This document shows positions 25,790 to 34,515 of a DNA stretch of 64,000 nt, one piece after another. A program made the position numbers and the translations under genes. Location of the stretch: contig NZ_JAIUKZ010000007.1 in NCBI RefSeq assembly GCF_020165985.1, positions 1-64,000 of the forward strand, in the 5' to 3' direction. The notes beneath the pieces are model-generated. The model was not told the DNA's origin and ran no database searches. It was given only the letters and a program-made list of their open reading frames with translations. Numbering within the stretch: the first letter of the stretch is position 1; each line of letters begins with the position of its first letter. This DNA comes from Bacillus sp. RAR_GA_16 (lineage in GTDB: Bacteria > Bacillota > Bacilli > Bacillales > Guptibacillaceae).

Positions 25790-25817
25790 AACCACAGCTA
25801 ATAAGCTGTGGTTTTTT
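25790..25817 (+). terminator. Rho-independent terminator of ROK/ABC/lyase operon
   Basis: AACCACAGCT-AATA-AGCTGTGGTT followed by a T-run; perfect 10-bp stem. Confidence 0.9.
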
Positions 25818-25946
25818 CCTGAATTCAGACTGAATCTTATTTAAGTCAATTGTGATTAGCAAAAGGTAGCAAGTAGAACTAATGGTGGACTTTAAGTTTA
25901 TATCTCAGTAGTTTCTGAATAAAGTTGCAAATAAGGAAGAAGCTAT

Positions 25947-26010
25947 AAATGGACTTAATCTAGATGAAAGGAATGAATAAATGGACTTAATCTAGATGAA
26001 AGGAATGAAT
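25947..26010 (+). repeat. Tandem duplication of a 32-bp unit carrying ribosome binding site and start region of gerAB
   Basis: Two identical 32-bp units (25947-25978 and 25979-26010) are followed by a partial third copy that is the true start of the gerAB gene (AAATGGACTT). Each full copy contains ATGGACTTAATCTAG, a four-codon frame MDLI-stop, and GAAAGGAATGAAT as ribosome binding site. The second copy supplies the site for the real ATG at 26013; the first produces a decoy mini-ORF. Confidence 0.9.
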
Positions 26011-26012
26011 AA

Positions 26013-27092
26013 ATGGACTTTTCAAGATTGCAAATTTCTATGCTCTTGATTTTGTTTTTGGGAATATCAAACCATGTTATTTTATTACCTCATCTTTTAG
26101 AGGTCGCGAAACGTGATGCGTGGGTATGTGCTATTATAGCCTACTTTATTTTAATTATTTGGGTACTAGCATTAAGCTTTATTACAAACAGAATGCATCA
26201 TCAGAAATTGTACATATGGATGAAAGGTAGAACTTCAAAATACATATCAGAAATCATATCTTTCTTATTTTTAATCTATATTGTGGTGATCGGAATCGTT
26301 TCATTTAGTGACCTTATTAATACGGTGAAAATCTACTTTTTACCTCAAACGCCAGTGTGGGCTATTATTGCCCCATTTATCATTCTTTGTGTATGTGCAG
26401 CTTACTCAAGTTTAAAAACATTAGTATATGTATCAATTATACTGCTTCCTTTAGTTTGGGGGCTGGGGCATTTTGTAGCGATTGCTACATTCCATGTTAA
26501 AGACTATTCCCTCTTATTTCCCATTTATACGAATGGTAATGAAAGTTTAATTAACGGAACGATCATTGTACTAGCTGGTAATATCGATTTGTTAATTATT
26601 TTATTGTTACAGCATCGCCTCAATAAATCATTAAGCTTTCTTAATCTTGTTGTTTTAATGAGCCTTTTAGTTGGTCTTGTTATCGGTCCGACAATGGGAG
26701 CAATCGCGTCATTTGGGCCACACGTTGCCTCTACATTTAGATTTCCTGCCTTTGAACAATGGCGCCTTGTTGCATTAGGGGATCAAATATCACATCTTGA
26801 TTTTCTTGCTGTTTTTCAGTTGTTAAGCGGAGCATTTATTCGCGTGTCATTATGTATTTATTTGTTTTTTGATATTTTGAATCGGCCATCGAAAAAAATA
26901 AAATGGGGCATGATTATAACTTATTCCACTATATTAGTCGTTTTTGTACTTATTCCAGGAAGTGATAATTGGATGCAAATTCTTATTGGTAAATATTTTT
27001 ATCCTGGAACCTTAGTGTTTGGACTATCCATGACCATTACTCTGTTTATCATCAGTTTTTTACCATTTAAAAAAGGAAGGGCAACTATATGA
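26013..27092 (+). CDS. Spore germination protein, GerAB family (germinant receptor subunit B)
   Basis: 359 residues with about ten hydrophobic helices, of the GerAB/APC-like transporter fold (PF03845). The start FSRLQISMLLILFLGISNHVILLPHLL is typical, as is the conserved region with VWAIIAPFIILCVCAAY. Subunit B of GerA-type receptors sits in the spore inner membrane and is implicated in germinant specificity. ATG 26013 has the duplicated ribosome binding site. Overlaps the gerAA-like gene by 4 bp. Gene order AB-AA-AC differs from the B. subtilis AA-AB-AC order. Confidence 0.92.
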   Translation: MDFSRLQISMLLILFLGISNHVILLPHLLEVAKRDAWVCAIIAYFILIIWVLALSFITNRMHHQKLYIWMKGRTSKYISEIISFLFLIYIVVIGIVSFSDLINTVKIYFLPQTPVWAIIAPFIILCVCAAYSSLKTLVYVSIILLPLVWGLGHFVAIATFHVKDYSLLFPIYTNGNESLINGTIIVLAGNIDLLIILLLQHRLNKSLSFLNLVVLMSLLVGLVIGPTMGAIASFGPHVASTFRFPAFEQWRLVALGDQISHLDFLAVFQLLSGAFIRVSLCIYLFFDILNRPSKKIKWGMIITYSTILVVFVLIPGSDNWMQILIGKYFYPGTLVFGLSMTITLFIISFLPFKKGRATI

Positions 27093-28555
27093 AATGGCCG
27101 TCAAAGGAAAAGTCATTAGACGAAATGGACAAAATGTTATCTGATGGAAAACTAAAATTGGCAGATATAAAAATATATTTTTCAGATTATGCGGATGTCC
27201 AATTTCTTCCCAGTAAACATAATTCAAGCATTGGTGCTTTTTACAGTGAAGGTATGGTAGATACCGGTCAATTAAATGACTACTTAAACCTCATTTTTGA
27301 TAATATAGATAAACCCAAAATGATTAGACGTAAAGGCGAGGAAGATGATTTGCCTCCTACGCACTACATGAGTCAAATGAACAAGGTTGTGGAAAGTCTA
27401 TTCTCGGGGTATCTCCTTGTTTTTAAAGAAGGAAGAGGATCAATTCATGGGTTTGATATAGCGAAGATACCACAAAGACCTCCCTCTGAATCAAATGCGG
27501 AAGTGTCATTAAAGGGACCAAAAGATGGATTTACAGAAGAAATCCATACAAATATCTCCCTAATTAGGAAGCGCATTAAAACACCAGACTTATACAATGA
27601 ATCTTTTGTGTTAGGTAGCATTAGCAAGACGAAAGTTTCTTTATTATATTTGAAGAACAAAGCAAACATGGAAATGATTACTGAGGCTCGTCATCGACTC
27701 TCCTCTTTTGAAGGCGAATGTGTTATTAGCAGTGGTCAACTTGAACAATGGATTTCAGACCGAACTTTCTCTTTGTTCCCGCTTTACGACAGCATATCAC
27801 GTCCAGACTTTACTATTGAATGTCTGTTTAGAGGAAGATTTATTATCATCGTTGATGGCTCACCAATGGTTCTGATCGGTCCTATTAATTTATTTGAATT
27901 AATTAAATCTCCAGAAGATGTTCATTTTCCATATCATATTATCGCATTCCAAAGGATTTTTAGATTTATCGGACTGATCATTGCGGTTTTTCTACCCGGA
28001 TTTTGGATCGCTATTGCTTCGGTTAATATTGATCAAATTCCTTTTACATTATTAGCAACGGTTGTAGAAGGACGAAAAGGATTACCGCTTCCAATCACAT
28101 TTGAATTTATTTTTATTCTTAGTCTATTTGAATTATTAAAAGAAGCTGGTATTAGGATGCCTAAGGCAGTAGGACAAACTGTCGCAATAGTTGGAGGACT
28201 AGTTATTGGTGATGCTTCAATACGTGCTGGGCTTGCTTCACCAACATTACTAGTTGTCGTTGCTATTACAGCTGTGGCTTCCTATACATTAGTTAATCAA
28301 TCATTATCGGGAACGGTAAGTATTTTAAGAATTTACATACTCCTTGTTTCTTCGTATTTAGGAGTTTATGGATTTGTCCTTAGTGTGATCAGTATTATTG
28401 TTTATCTATCCAAATTAGAATCTTTCAAAATGGCTTACCTTGAACCTCTTGCATCGCTAAGTTTCAATCAGTTTTTGTCTGCTCTCCTTATTAATCCATT
28501 TAAACGCAGGGATCTAGGTACTTCTATGTTTAAAAAAGGGAGAGGAAAGGTGTGA
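27089..28555 (+). CDS. Spore germination protein, GerAA family (receptor subunit A)
   Basis: 488 residues: a soluble N-terminal domain (1-~285) with VESLFSGYLLVFKEG and SRPDFTIECLFRGRFIIIVDGSPMVLIGPINLF, then a membrane domain of four to six helices (HIIAFQRIFRFIGLIIAVFLPGFWIAI; GRKGLPLPITFEFIFILSLFELLKEAGIRMPKAVGQTVAIVGGLVIGDASIRAGLAS). These are hallmark GerA (PF03323) blocks. It forms the ligand-responsive channel complex of the dormant spore with subunits B and C. The gene overlaps both neighbours by 4 bp, showing tight translational coupling. Confidence 0.94.
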   Translation: MKWPSKEKSLDEMDKMLSDGKLKLADIKIYFSDYADVQFLPSKHNSSIGAFYSEGMVDTGQLNDYLNLIFDNIDKPKMIRRKGEEDDLPPTHYMSQMNKVVESLFSGYLLVFKEGRGSIHGFDIAKIPQRPPSESNAEVSLKGPKDGFTEEIHTNISLIRKRIKTPDLYNESFVLGSISKTKVSLLYLKNKANMEMITEARHRLSSFEGECVISSGQLEQWISDRTFSLFPLYDSISRPDFTIECLFRGRFIIIVDGSPMVLIGPINLFELIKSPEDVHFPYHIIAFQRIFRFIGLIIAVFLPGFWIAIASVNIDQIPFTLLATVVEGRKGLPLPITFEFIFILSLFELLKEAGIRMPKAVGQTVAIVGGLVIGDASIRAGLASPTLLVVVAITAVASYTLVNQSLSGTVSILRIYILLVSSYLGVYGFVLSVISIIVYLSKLESFKMAYLEPLASLSFNQFLSALLINPFKRRDLGTSMFKKGRGKV

Positions 28556-29628
28556 AGAGAAAATATAGAATAACTTTGCTAATCATTGTAATATTACTTA
28601 CTAGCTGTTCTGACATAAAAGAGGTACAAAAATTAAACTATGCTACTGCCATAGGCATAGATTATTTTGATGATCAATATCACTGTTATATTCAGATGGT
28701 GGGATTGAACAGCATTGCAAAAACAGAAGGTGGAGGAGAGAATGAACCACAGGTCTGGGTGTCAGAAGCATCTGGTAAGACTTTCAATGATGCCTTATTC
28801 GATGTTTATAATACGGCTCAGGAGCGAATCATATGGTCACATGTCAGTTCTATTGTTTTAGGAGAAGGGGCAGTGAAAGAAGGTTTTGAAACCATATTCG
28901 ATGGAATGATTCGATATAACGAGTTCAGGTTAACACCCTGGGTCTTTGGAACTCAGAATGATATGAAAGAGCTCTTATCAACAGTTGGTTTTTATAATCA
29001 AGCCGCACTCGATACTTTATTGCACAATCCAACAAGTATATATGAACAGAGTTCATTAATTAAGCCGATTAAATTGCAAAGGTTAGCAAGAGAATACTAC
29101 GAACCAACTTTCACCACTTATATCCCCTCGGTGACGATTAATTCTAACCAATGGGAAAAAAACATGCAGGATGATCCGAAAATTGCATATGATGGGGCAT
29201 TTTTTTTTACAAAGGATCACTACAAAGGTTTTTTTGATTTGGTAGATTTAAGTGGCTTGCGTTGGATTACGCCTGAAACGGATCGTACTTCAATTCTGAT
29301 ATCGTCAGAAGGCCAACCACAATACTTAATTGTCATTGATGATGTCTCAGTGAAAAAAGAAATAGTTAAATCAAAGAGGGGCCGATATGTAGATTTGAAA
29401 GTGGATGTCAAAGGTTACCTAACCAATCGAAGCGAAGGTTCTGATAAAAGGATTTCCAAAATAACGAATCGAGCCGCAGAAAAAATTGAGAAGGAAATAG
29501 AAGAGTTATTTTTGTTAGGACTTGAAAATGTTAAAACGGTCAAAGAGTTTGTCAAAAAGGTGACAAGTAGCAAATCATTAGAGGAAGGCAATGATTTAAA
29601 AGATACGGTACACTTTAATAGGAATTAG
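28552..29628 (+). CDS. Spore germination lipoprotein, GerAC family (receptor subunit C)
   Basis: 358 residues; GTG start overlapping the preceding stop (GTGA). Lipoprotein signal with lipobox LTSC (Cys about 19). Ger(x)C features: YATAIGIDYFDDQYHCYIQMVGL, GKTFNDALFDVYNTAQERIIWSHVSSIVLGEGAV, FRLTPWVFGTQ, and the C-terminal domain. Anchored in the spore inner membrane as the third receptor subunit. Length agrees with B. subtilis GerAC. The operon is expected to be transcribed in the forespore by sigma-G, but I did not find a convincing sigma-G box. Confidence 0.92.
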   Translation: MKRKYRITLLIIVILLTSCSDIKEVQKLNYATAIGIDYFDDQYHCYIQMVGLNSIAKTEGGGENEPQVWVSEASGKTFNDALFDVYNTAQERIIWSHVSSIVLGEGAVKEGFETIFDGMIRYNEFRLTPWVFGTQNDMKELLSTVGFYNQAALDTLLHNPTSIYEQSSLIKPIKLQRLAREYYEPTFTTYIPSVTINSNQWEKNMQDDPKIAYDGAFFFTKDHYKGFFDLVDLSGLRWITPETDRTSILISSEGQPQYLIVIDDVSVKKEIVKSKRGRYVDLKVDVKGYLTNRSEGSDKRISKITNRAAEKIEKEIEELFLLGLENVKTVKEFVKKVTSSKSLEEGNDLKDTVHFNRN

Positions 29629-29690
29629 AATCAGTAGAAAGGGTTCTATTCATTTAGAAGACTAAAATATCACTAACGAATTCGTTTAAC

Positions 29691-29721
29691 AAAAACCCTC
29701 TTGCGAAAGCAGGAGGGTTTT
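29691..29721 (+). terminator. Rho-independent terminator of ger operon
   Basis: AAAACCCTCTTGC-GAAA-GCAGGAGGGTTTT with a one-pair mismatch, flanked by A and T runs. Confidence 0.8.
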
Positions 29722-29800
29722 AAATATGGATGATTGCAGAAAACCAGTAAACCAGGGGGAGATTTTAGTATTACTCCCACACAATCCGCTGGGCACCATT

Positions 29801-29827
29801 GAATCGCAAGAACCGTCCCGCCGATTC
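29801..29827. repeat. 27-bp interspersed repeat, copy 1
   Basis: Begins GAATCG and ends CGATTC (inverted ends) around a core AGAACCGTCCC. A second copy at 45821-45847 shares 23 of 27 positions, with the four changes as two adjacent pairs inside the arms. Both copies are intergenic. Confidence 0.65.
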
Positions 29828-29928
29828 CCTAATCTTTAGTATACTTGAGTTAGTAACAAAGTAGTTAACATATACTCTAACAAACATGATCTTAATGACA
29901 CACCGGAAGATAAAGGGGGGAGAAGCTC

Positions 29929-32091
29929 ATGAATCTAAAGCGCATTCATACAGGCTACTTACTTGGATTATCTCTGCTGATCAGTAGCATTATCTATTTC
30001 TTCGCATCGAATTGGCAAGGGATCGAGCGGATCGAAAAGATCGGTCTGGCGATTGGATTGATGTTGCTGTTCTTTGTGGTAGCGACAATTCTTAGCCGCT
30101 TCGAGCATTCACACCGATTTCTAGAAAGATGGCTCTGGTTAATTGGAACGATTGCGTTTGGTGTTAGCGTGGCCATTATTGGTCAAACGTATAATTCCCA
30201 TGCAGATTCGTATCTCCTATATTTGATCTGGCTAGTTCCAGCTGTGATTTTTGGAGTGCTTACGGGATATAAAGCGTTTTATGTATTAGGTTTTTTATTA
30301 AGTCAACTCGCCTTTTATTTCTATGTATTTCCGTCGTCTTATTTTCCAGATTGGACACCTGGTACCGCACTGATCTTAATATTCATCTATTTACTTTTTA
30401 CCCATGCGTGGTTTTTTCTTTCACGCTCCTCATGGCTCCGTTCAACTTGGATTATGTTTGGCAGTTATTGTTTGATTCATCTGGTCTTTATCGATTCAAG
30501 TTTTGGCTACTGGGAATACAGTACGTTAATAGGGTGGCTTTATGTCGGATACGGATTGGTCAGCGTATTCCTTTGGAAACATCGAGAAGAAAAGGAACTG
30601 TTTATCTTAGCAGGAATTGCACTAGGGTTATTCCTATTCGGAAAAATGTTAGCCGTATTTGGCGATGCATTTGGTGATCTTATGCCGTTTTTCTTATTAA
30701 TTGTAGTAGGATTCATTGTTTTTCTCACCATTAAGTATCTTCCTCGATTGGAACGAAGTGAAAAGGGTTCGGAAACGTGGAAGCGGGCCTTTAAATCCTC
30801 CTTACTCTTTGTAGTAACGGTCGTCAGTACAGTGATGTTAATCTCAGCCTTTTCGGGCATCATGTTTCTTATCTTCAGCTGGGATAATGCCCTTGCATTT
30901 GTGTTTTCTTCTCTTACTCTATTGTTATTACCCGGTCTCGCACTAAAAGAGAAAATACCGTTTTTGTCAACGATCCTCCTGCTGTCTGGGTTATCAATCT
31001 TATCATCAGCAACTCTAATAGATGCATTTTCTAATGGTTTTCAACCTGAAGCGATTGCTGTAATGTTGATCTCATTCTGTATGATCGCTGTTGTACTTAA
31101 ACTTATTACGAACCCATGGATAGGCTCGTATGCCTATTTACTTGCAAACGGAGTACTTCTCTTATTTTTATTTAAGGTTGAAGAATCACTACTTTCAATG
31201 GATTCTTATGAGCCGCTCCTGTTGCTCGCTCTTGTTTTCGGTAATGGGTTGATTCATATTTTTAAACGTGACGATTGGTTCAATCGCAACGCACTTGTCT
31301 ATAGTATCGTGCCTTTGTTTATTTTAACGTTCTTCTTTGAAGGCGAGTGGTTATATTGGCTTTTAAATAGTGTGTTTCTTCTTTTATCCACGCTTCTCGT
31401 TTTTTACAAACCATGGCAGTCTCATCCATTTCGATACTGGGTAGGGCTGGTGTTATGGTATGCGTTTCTGTTCTACAAGTACTATGACATCGCATGGTCA
31501 CTCGTTCATAAATCAATCACGCTGCTGGTAGCGGGCCTTCTTGTATTAGGAATGACAAGAATAATATCACGAAAGTACAAAGAACCAGCTGTTGAAGAAC
31601 CTACTTTCGTTGCAGGTAGATGGAAATTAATCTGGTTGGTTGTCATTCTAATGGTTTCGTTCACCGCCTATAATGGCGTGAAAAATGAGGTAGCGCTTCA
31701 ATCTGGTAAAGAGGTTCGACTTGCTCTTGCGCCTGTTGATCCTCGCTCGATGTTACAGGGGGATTATGTCACGCTTCGGTACGATATCTCAACGTTGCCT
31801 GGGACCGTACTTCCATCTAATAAGAAGATAAAAGTTGTGCTCACGCCTACTTCGGATGGATTATACGATTATGGAGGATATTACAAAATCGGAGGTAAGT
31901 GGAATAAATCATATGAACCTTCTGACGATGATATCGTGATGAATGGCACAACCTATTCGGATCATGATGTTCAATATGGGATAGAAAGTTTCTTTATTCC
32001 TGAAGGGGCAGGGGATTCATTCGAAGGGATAACAACTGCTATTATTAAAGTAAGTGAATCTGGAAATGCGCTACTCATAGAGTTAGAATAA
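29929..32091 (+). CDS. DUF2157/DUF4401-like polytopic membrane protein with C-terminal GDYxxLxY domain
   Basis: 720 residues. Residues 1-~555 are about 18 hydrophobic helices beginning with the DUF2157-like RIHTGYLLGLSLLISSIIYFFASNWQG. A final helix (LIWLVVILMVSFTAYNGVKNEV) leads to an extracytoplasmic domain with the GDYVTLRYDIS motif (GDYxxLxY) at about 618. In many bacteria the DUF2157/DUF4401 and GDYxxLxY parts are separate adjacent genes; here they are one chain. Function unknown. Ribosome binding site AAAGGGGGGAGAAGCTC. Monocistronic. Confidence 0.82.
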   Translation: MNLKRIHTGYLLGLSLLISSIIYFFASNWQGIERIEKIGLAIGLMLLFFVVATILSRFEHSHRFLERWLWLIGTIAFGVSVAIIGQTYNSHADSYLLYLIWLVPAVIFGVLTGYKAFYVLGFLLSQLAFYFYVFPSSYFPDWTPGTALILIFIYLLFTHAWFFLSRSSWLRSTWIMFGSYCLIHLVFIDSSFGYWEYSTLIGWLYVGYGLVSVFLWKHREEKELFILAGIALGLFLFGKMLAVFGDAFGDLMPFFLLIVVGFIVFLTIKYLPRLERSEKGSETWKRAFKSSLLFVVTVVSTVMLISAFSGIMFLIFSWDNALAFVFSSLTLLLLPGLALKEKIPFLSTILLLSGLSILSSATLIDAFSNGFQPEAIAVMLISFCMIAVVLKLITNPWIGSYAYLLANGVLLLFLFKVEESLLSMDSYEPLLLLALVFGNGLIHIFKRDDWFNRNALVYSIVPLFILTFFFEGEWLYWLLNSVFLLLSTLLVFYKPWQSHPFRYWVGLVLWYAFLFYKYYDIAWSLVHKSITLLVAGLLVLGMTRIISRKYKEPAVEEPTFVAGRWKLIWLVVILMVSFTAYNGVKNEVALQSGKEVRLALAPVDPRSMLQGDYVTLRYDISTLPGTVLPSNKKIKVVLTPTSDGLYDYGGYYKIGGKWNKSYEPSDDDIVMNGTTYSDHDVQYGIESFFIPEGAGDSFEGITTAIIKVSESGNALLIELE

Positions 32092-32100
32092 AAAGTGAAA

Positions 32101-32123
32101 AGTCACCTTGTCTTAAGGTGGCT
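32101..32123 (+). terminator. Weak terminator-like hairpin
   Basis: AGTCACCTT...AAGGTGGCT with one G-T pair, followed by TTCCTT. Nine bases after the membrane-protein stop. Confidence 0.5.
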
Positions 32124-32255
32124 TCCTTACATATTTGCCTATGAAACCAAGCTGTGTTGATGGAAGTTTTCGTAACTTGATTCAATTACCTAGTAATTTT
32201 ATGTTTTTGATTGTACTTATTTGTTTTTTTAAACCGATAAAAGGGAGGACGAATT

Positions 32256-33281
32256 GTGATAGATTTACGAAGTGATACGGTAACAAAACCAAGTGAAAAG
32301 ATGAGGAAAGCGATGTACGAGGCAGAAGTAGGGGATGATGTTTATGGAGAAGATCCTACTGTAAATAAGCTTGAAGAACTCGCTGCACATATTCTCGGAA
32401 AAGAAGATGCCTTATTTGTAACAAGTGGCACCCAAGGAAATCAAATTGCCGGATTAGTACACGGTAAGCCAGGCCAAGAAGTGATCATGGAAGCCGAAGC
32501 CCATATCTTTCTTTACGAAGCTGCAGCATTGTCCGCTTTTGCAGGCGTTCAAATAAAAACTTTAGATGGTGTGAATGGTGCTATGAAACCGAGTGATGTA
32601 GAAGCTGCCATTCGAGGAGATGATATCCATCAGCCAGAAACCGGACTAATCTGTCTAGAAAACACTCATAATAAAGCGGGTGGAGCTGTTGTTCCCCTTG
32701 AAAATATGGAGTTAATCTATCAAATATCGAAAAAACACGGTATCCCCGTGCACTTAGATGGTGCACGATTGTTTAATGCTGCTGTAGCCTCTCAAACGTC
32801 AGTGAAAGAATTTGCGAAGTATACAGACTCTGTTCAATTTTGCTTATCGAAGGGGTTAGGCGCACCGGTCGGATCAATGATTGCAGGTTCTTCTGATTTT
32901 ATTTCTCAAGCGCGAAAGTGGCGTAAACGGTTAGGTGGTGGACTTAGGCAGGTGGGGGTACTTGCTGCACCTGGGATCATTGCACTTGAAGAAAACGTCA
33001 AACGACTTCAGAAAGATCATGAAAACGCAAAGCACCTAGCTGAAGGGTTTCAAAATATTGATGGTTTAGATGTTAGAAATAAAGTAGAAACAAATATTAT
33101 TTTAGTGGATATTACGAAATCTAACAAAACCACGGAGCAATTCATAGATCAGTTAAAAGAAAATTCTATTTTAGCAGGCTCATTCGGCCCAAATATTATT
33201 AGATTTGTAACGAACAACGGCATTACTAAAGAGGATATTGATCAAGTATTGGTCGCTGTTCAAAAGATACTAAACAATTAA
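32256..33281 (+). CDS. ltaE: Low-specificity L-threonine aldolase
   Basis: 341 residues, GTG start at 32256 with GGGAGGACGAATT upstream. Fold-type I PLP enzyme of the GLY1/LtaE group: [20 protein letters not shown] at the N-terminus, [54 protein letters not shown], and the PLP-binding Lys in [13 protein letters not shown] (about 203). It splits L-threonine or L-allo-threonine into glycine and acetaldehyde in the cytoplasm. Single gene, with a bidirectional terminator downstream. Confidence 0.92.
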   Translation: MIDLRSDTVTKPSEKMRKAMYEAEVGDDVYGEDPTVNKLEELAAHILGKEDALFVTSGTQGNQIAGLVHGKPGQEVIMEAEAHIFLYEAAALSAFAGVQIKTLDGVNGAMKPSDVEAAIRGDDIHQPETGLICLENTHNKAGGAVVPLENMELIYQISKKHGIPVHLDGARLFNAAVASQTSVKEFAKYTDSVQFCLSKGLGAPVGSMIAGSSDFISQARKWRKRLGGGLRQVGVLAAPGIIALEENVKRLQKDHENAKHLAEGFQNIDGLDVRNKVETNIILVDITKSNKTTEQFIDQLKENSILAGSFGPNIIRFVTNNGITKEDIDQVLVAVQKILNN

Positions 33282-33389
33282 CTTATCTCATTTATGATTC
33301 CACTTCTGTATAAAGAAACGAAGTCAATATCAATAAGGCTTTTATAATCCAGGATGTTAACTAAAAAAGTGAAGAATATGGAATCAAAC

Positions 33390-33420
33390 AAGGAACTTCC
33401 CTGTGTAGAGAAGTTCCTTT
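33390..33420. terminator. Bidirectional terminator between aldolase and stress-protein genes
   Basis: AAGGAACTTC / GAAGTTCCTT perfect 10-bp stem between two convergent genes; T-run on the plus strand. Confidence 0.75.
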
Positions 33421-33446
33421 GTATTTGCAAGTATTAACTAAAAAAG

Positions 33447-34256
33447 TTAGTCACGAATGCGAGAAGAGTGATGGCTCTCAGAGGTTCTTGTACGCGATTC
33501 ATTCGATCTACTGGTAAAGTTAGTATTAGAATCTTCAAAGTGGGTGTTATCATTTAGTGGAGTTGTTTTTTCATCATGATTGTTTGTAGTAGTGCTGTTG
33601 TGTGAAATGTGATTATTCTCGTGTTCAAGATCATGAGAATGGCCATGTTTATGATCATGTTTATGATCATGTTCATGATTTTGATAATGATCATGAGAAT
33701 GCCCATGGTTTTGATAATGATCAGGATACATGGATTTGTTTTCGGTTTTATTCGATAGGAAGGTGCGATAAACCTTATCTTGTAATTTGTCTGAAGCTTC
33801 TACGATTACAATTATTTTTCCATCCTTCAAATGGTTTTCATACTGTGCTGCGTCTCTTTCAGGTATTCCAGCACCTACGAGCGCGCCGACGATTCCGCCA
33901 CCGCCAGCACCTATTCCTGCACCAGTCAGGGCAGCTGCAATTGGGCCTGCTGCTGCAATTGGTCCGATGCCAGGGATCGCGAGAAGACCTAAACCTGCAA
34001 TTAAACCGCCAATCCCACCTAAGGCTCCTCCAGATAAAGCTCCTAATCCAGCTCCTTTTCCAGCATTTTTCCCACGCCCACCTTTATTGGATGTAACGGA
34101 TGTTTCCATTTCTTCTTCTAAGACATGGACTTTACTTTTATCTTTAGCAAAAACAGTTATGTCGTTGGAACCATAGCCATGACGCTGTAATTCAGTTATG
34201 GCTTGTTCAGCACTTCCTACATTAGAAAAAACGCCACCTATAATTTTGTTATTCAT
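33447..34256 (-). CDS. General stress protein (YflT/GSP17M domain) with His-rich tail
   Basis: About 269 residues from ATG 34254-34256, preceded by AAAGGAGG with 8-base spacing; a GTG 13 codons upstream covers that site. Residues 1-~165: KIIGGVFSNVGSAEQAITELQRHGYGSNDITVFAKDKSKV (YflT-like, PF11181) interrupted by a long Gly/Ala hydrophobic glycine-zipper (GKGAGLGALSGGALGGIGGLIAGLG...), ending DAAQYENHLKDGKIIVIVEA. The C-terminal ~85 residues are unusual: a run of HSHDHYQNHEHDHKHDHKHGH-type repeats then a Ser/Thr/Asn-rich end. The His/Asp tail suggests binding of Zn, Ni or Cu. B. subtilis relatives are sigma-B general stress proteins. Membrane association through the glycine zipper is inferred. 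Confidence 0.82.
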   Translation of the reverse strand: MNNKIIGGVFSNVGSAEQAITELQRHGYGSNDITVFAKDKSKVHVLEEEMETSVTSNKGGRGKNAGKGAGLGALSGGALGGIGGLIAGLGLLAIPGIGPIAAAGPIAAALTGAGIGAGGGGIVGALVGAGIPERDAAQYENHLKDGKIIVIVEASDKLQDKVYRTFLSNKTENKSMYPDHYQNHGHSHDHYQNHEHDHKHDHKHGHSHDLEHENNHISHNSTTTNNHDEKTTPLNDNTHFEDSNTNFTSRSNESRTRTSESHHSSRIRD

Positions 34257-34465
34257 ACCTTCAGCCTCCTTTGATTGTCTTTCAATAGTACTCACTACCC
34301 GAAGAATTAGATAGGTAATCTCTTATCTTTGAAAGATCTTCCAATCTATAGAAAGATTGAGTAAATTAATCATGAATAGGGAGGAAGACCGATAATCGAA
34401 TCGATGATTCTCACTCTTCTCATTCATAAAAGGAAAGCTCCTGATTTAACATTTCAGCAAACAAA

Positions 34466-34502
34466 AGAAGCTGGTACCCAATAAAATGAGATACCAGCTT
34501 CT
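34466..34502 (-). terminator. Terminator of betaine-binding lipoprotein gene
   Basis: AGAAGCTGGTA / TACCAGCTTCT 11-bp stem 14 bp downstream of the minus-strand stop codon; A-rich (T-rich on minus strand) side follows. Confidence 0.75.
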
Positions 34503-34515
34503 TCGATTTAAATTT

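Noticed and set aside
33641-33730. CRISPR-like short repeats (CATGATCATG-type)
   Set aside because: They are codon repeats of a His/Asp tail inside a gene, with no unique spacers of constant length and no cas genes.
33602-34176. Plus-strand open frames opposite the His-tailed stress protein
   Set aside because: Antisense of repetitive His/Asp and Gly/Ala codons; no start signals and no family resemblance.
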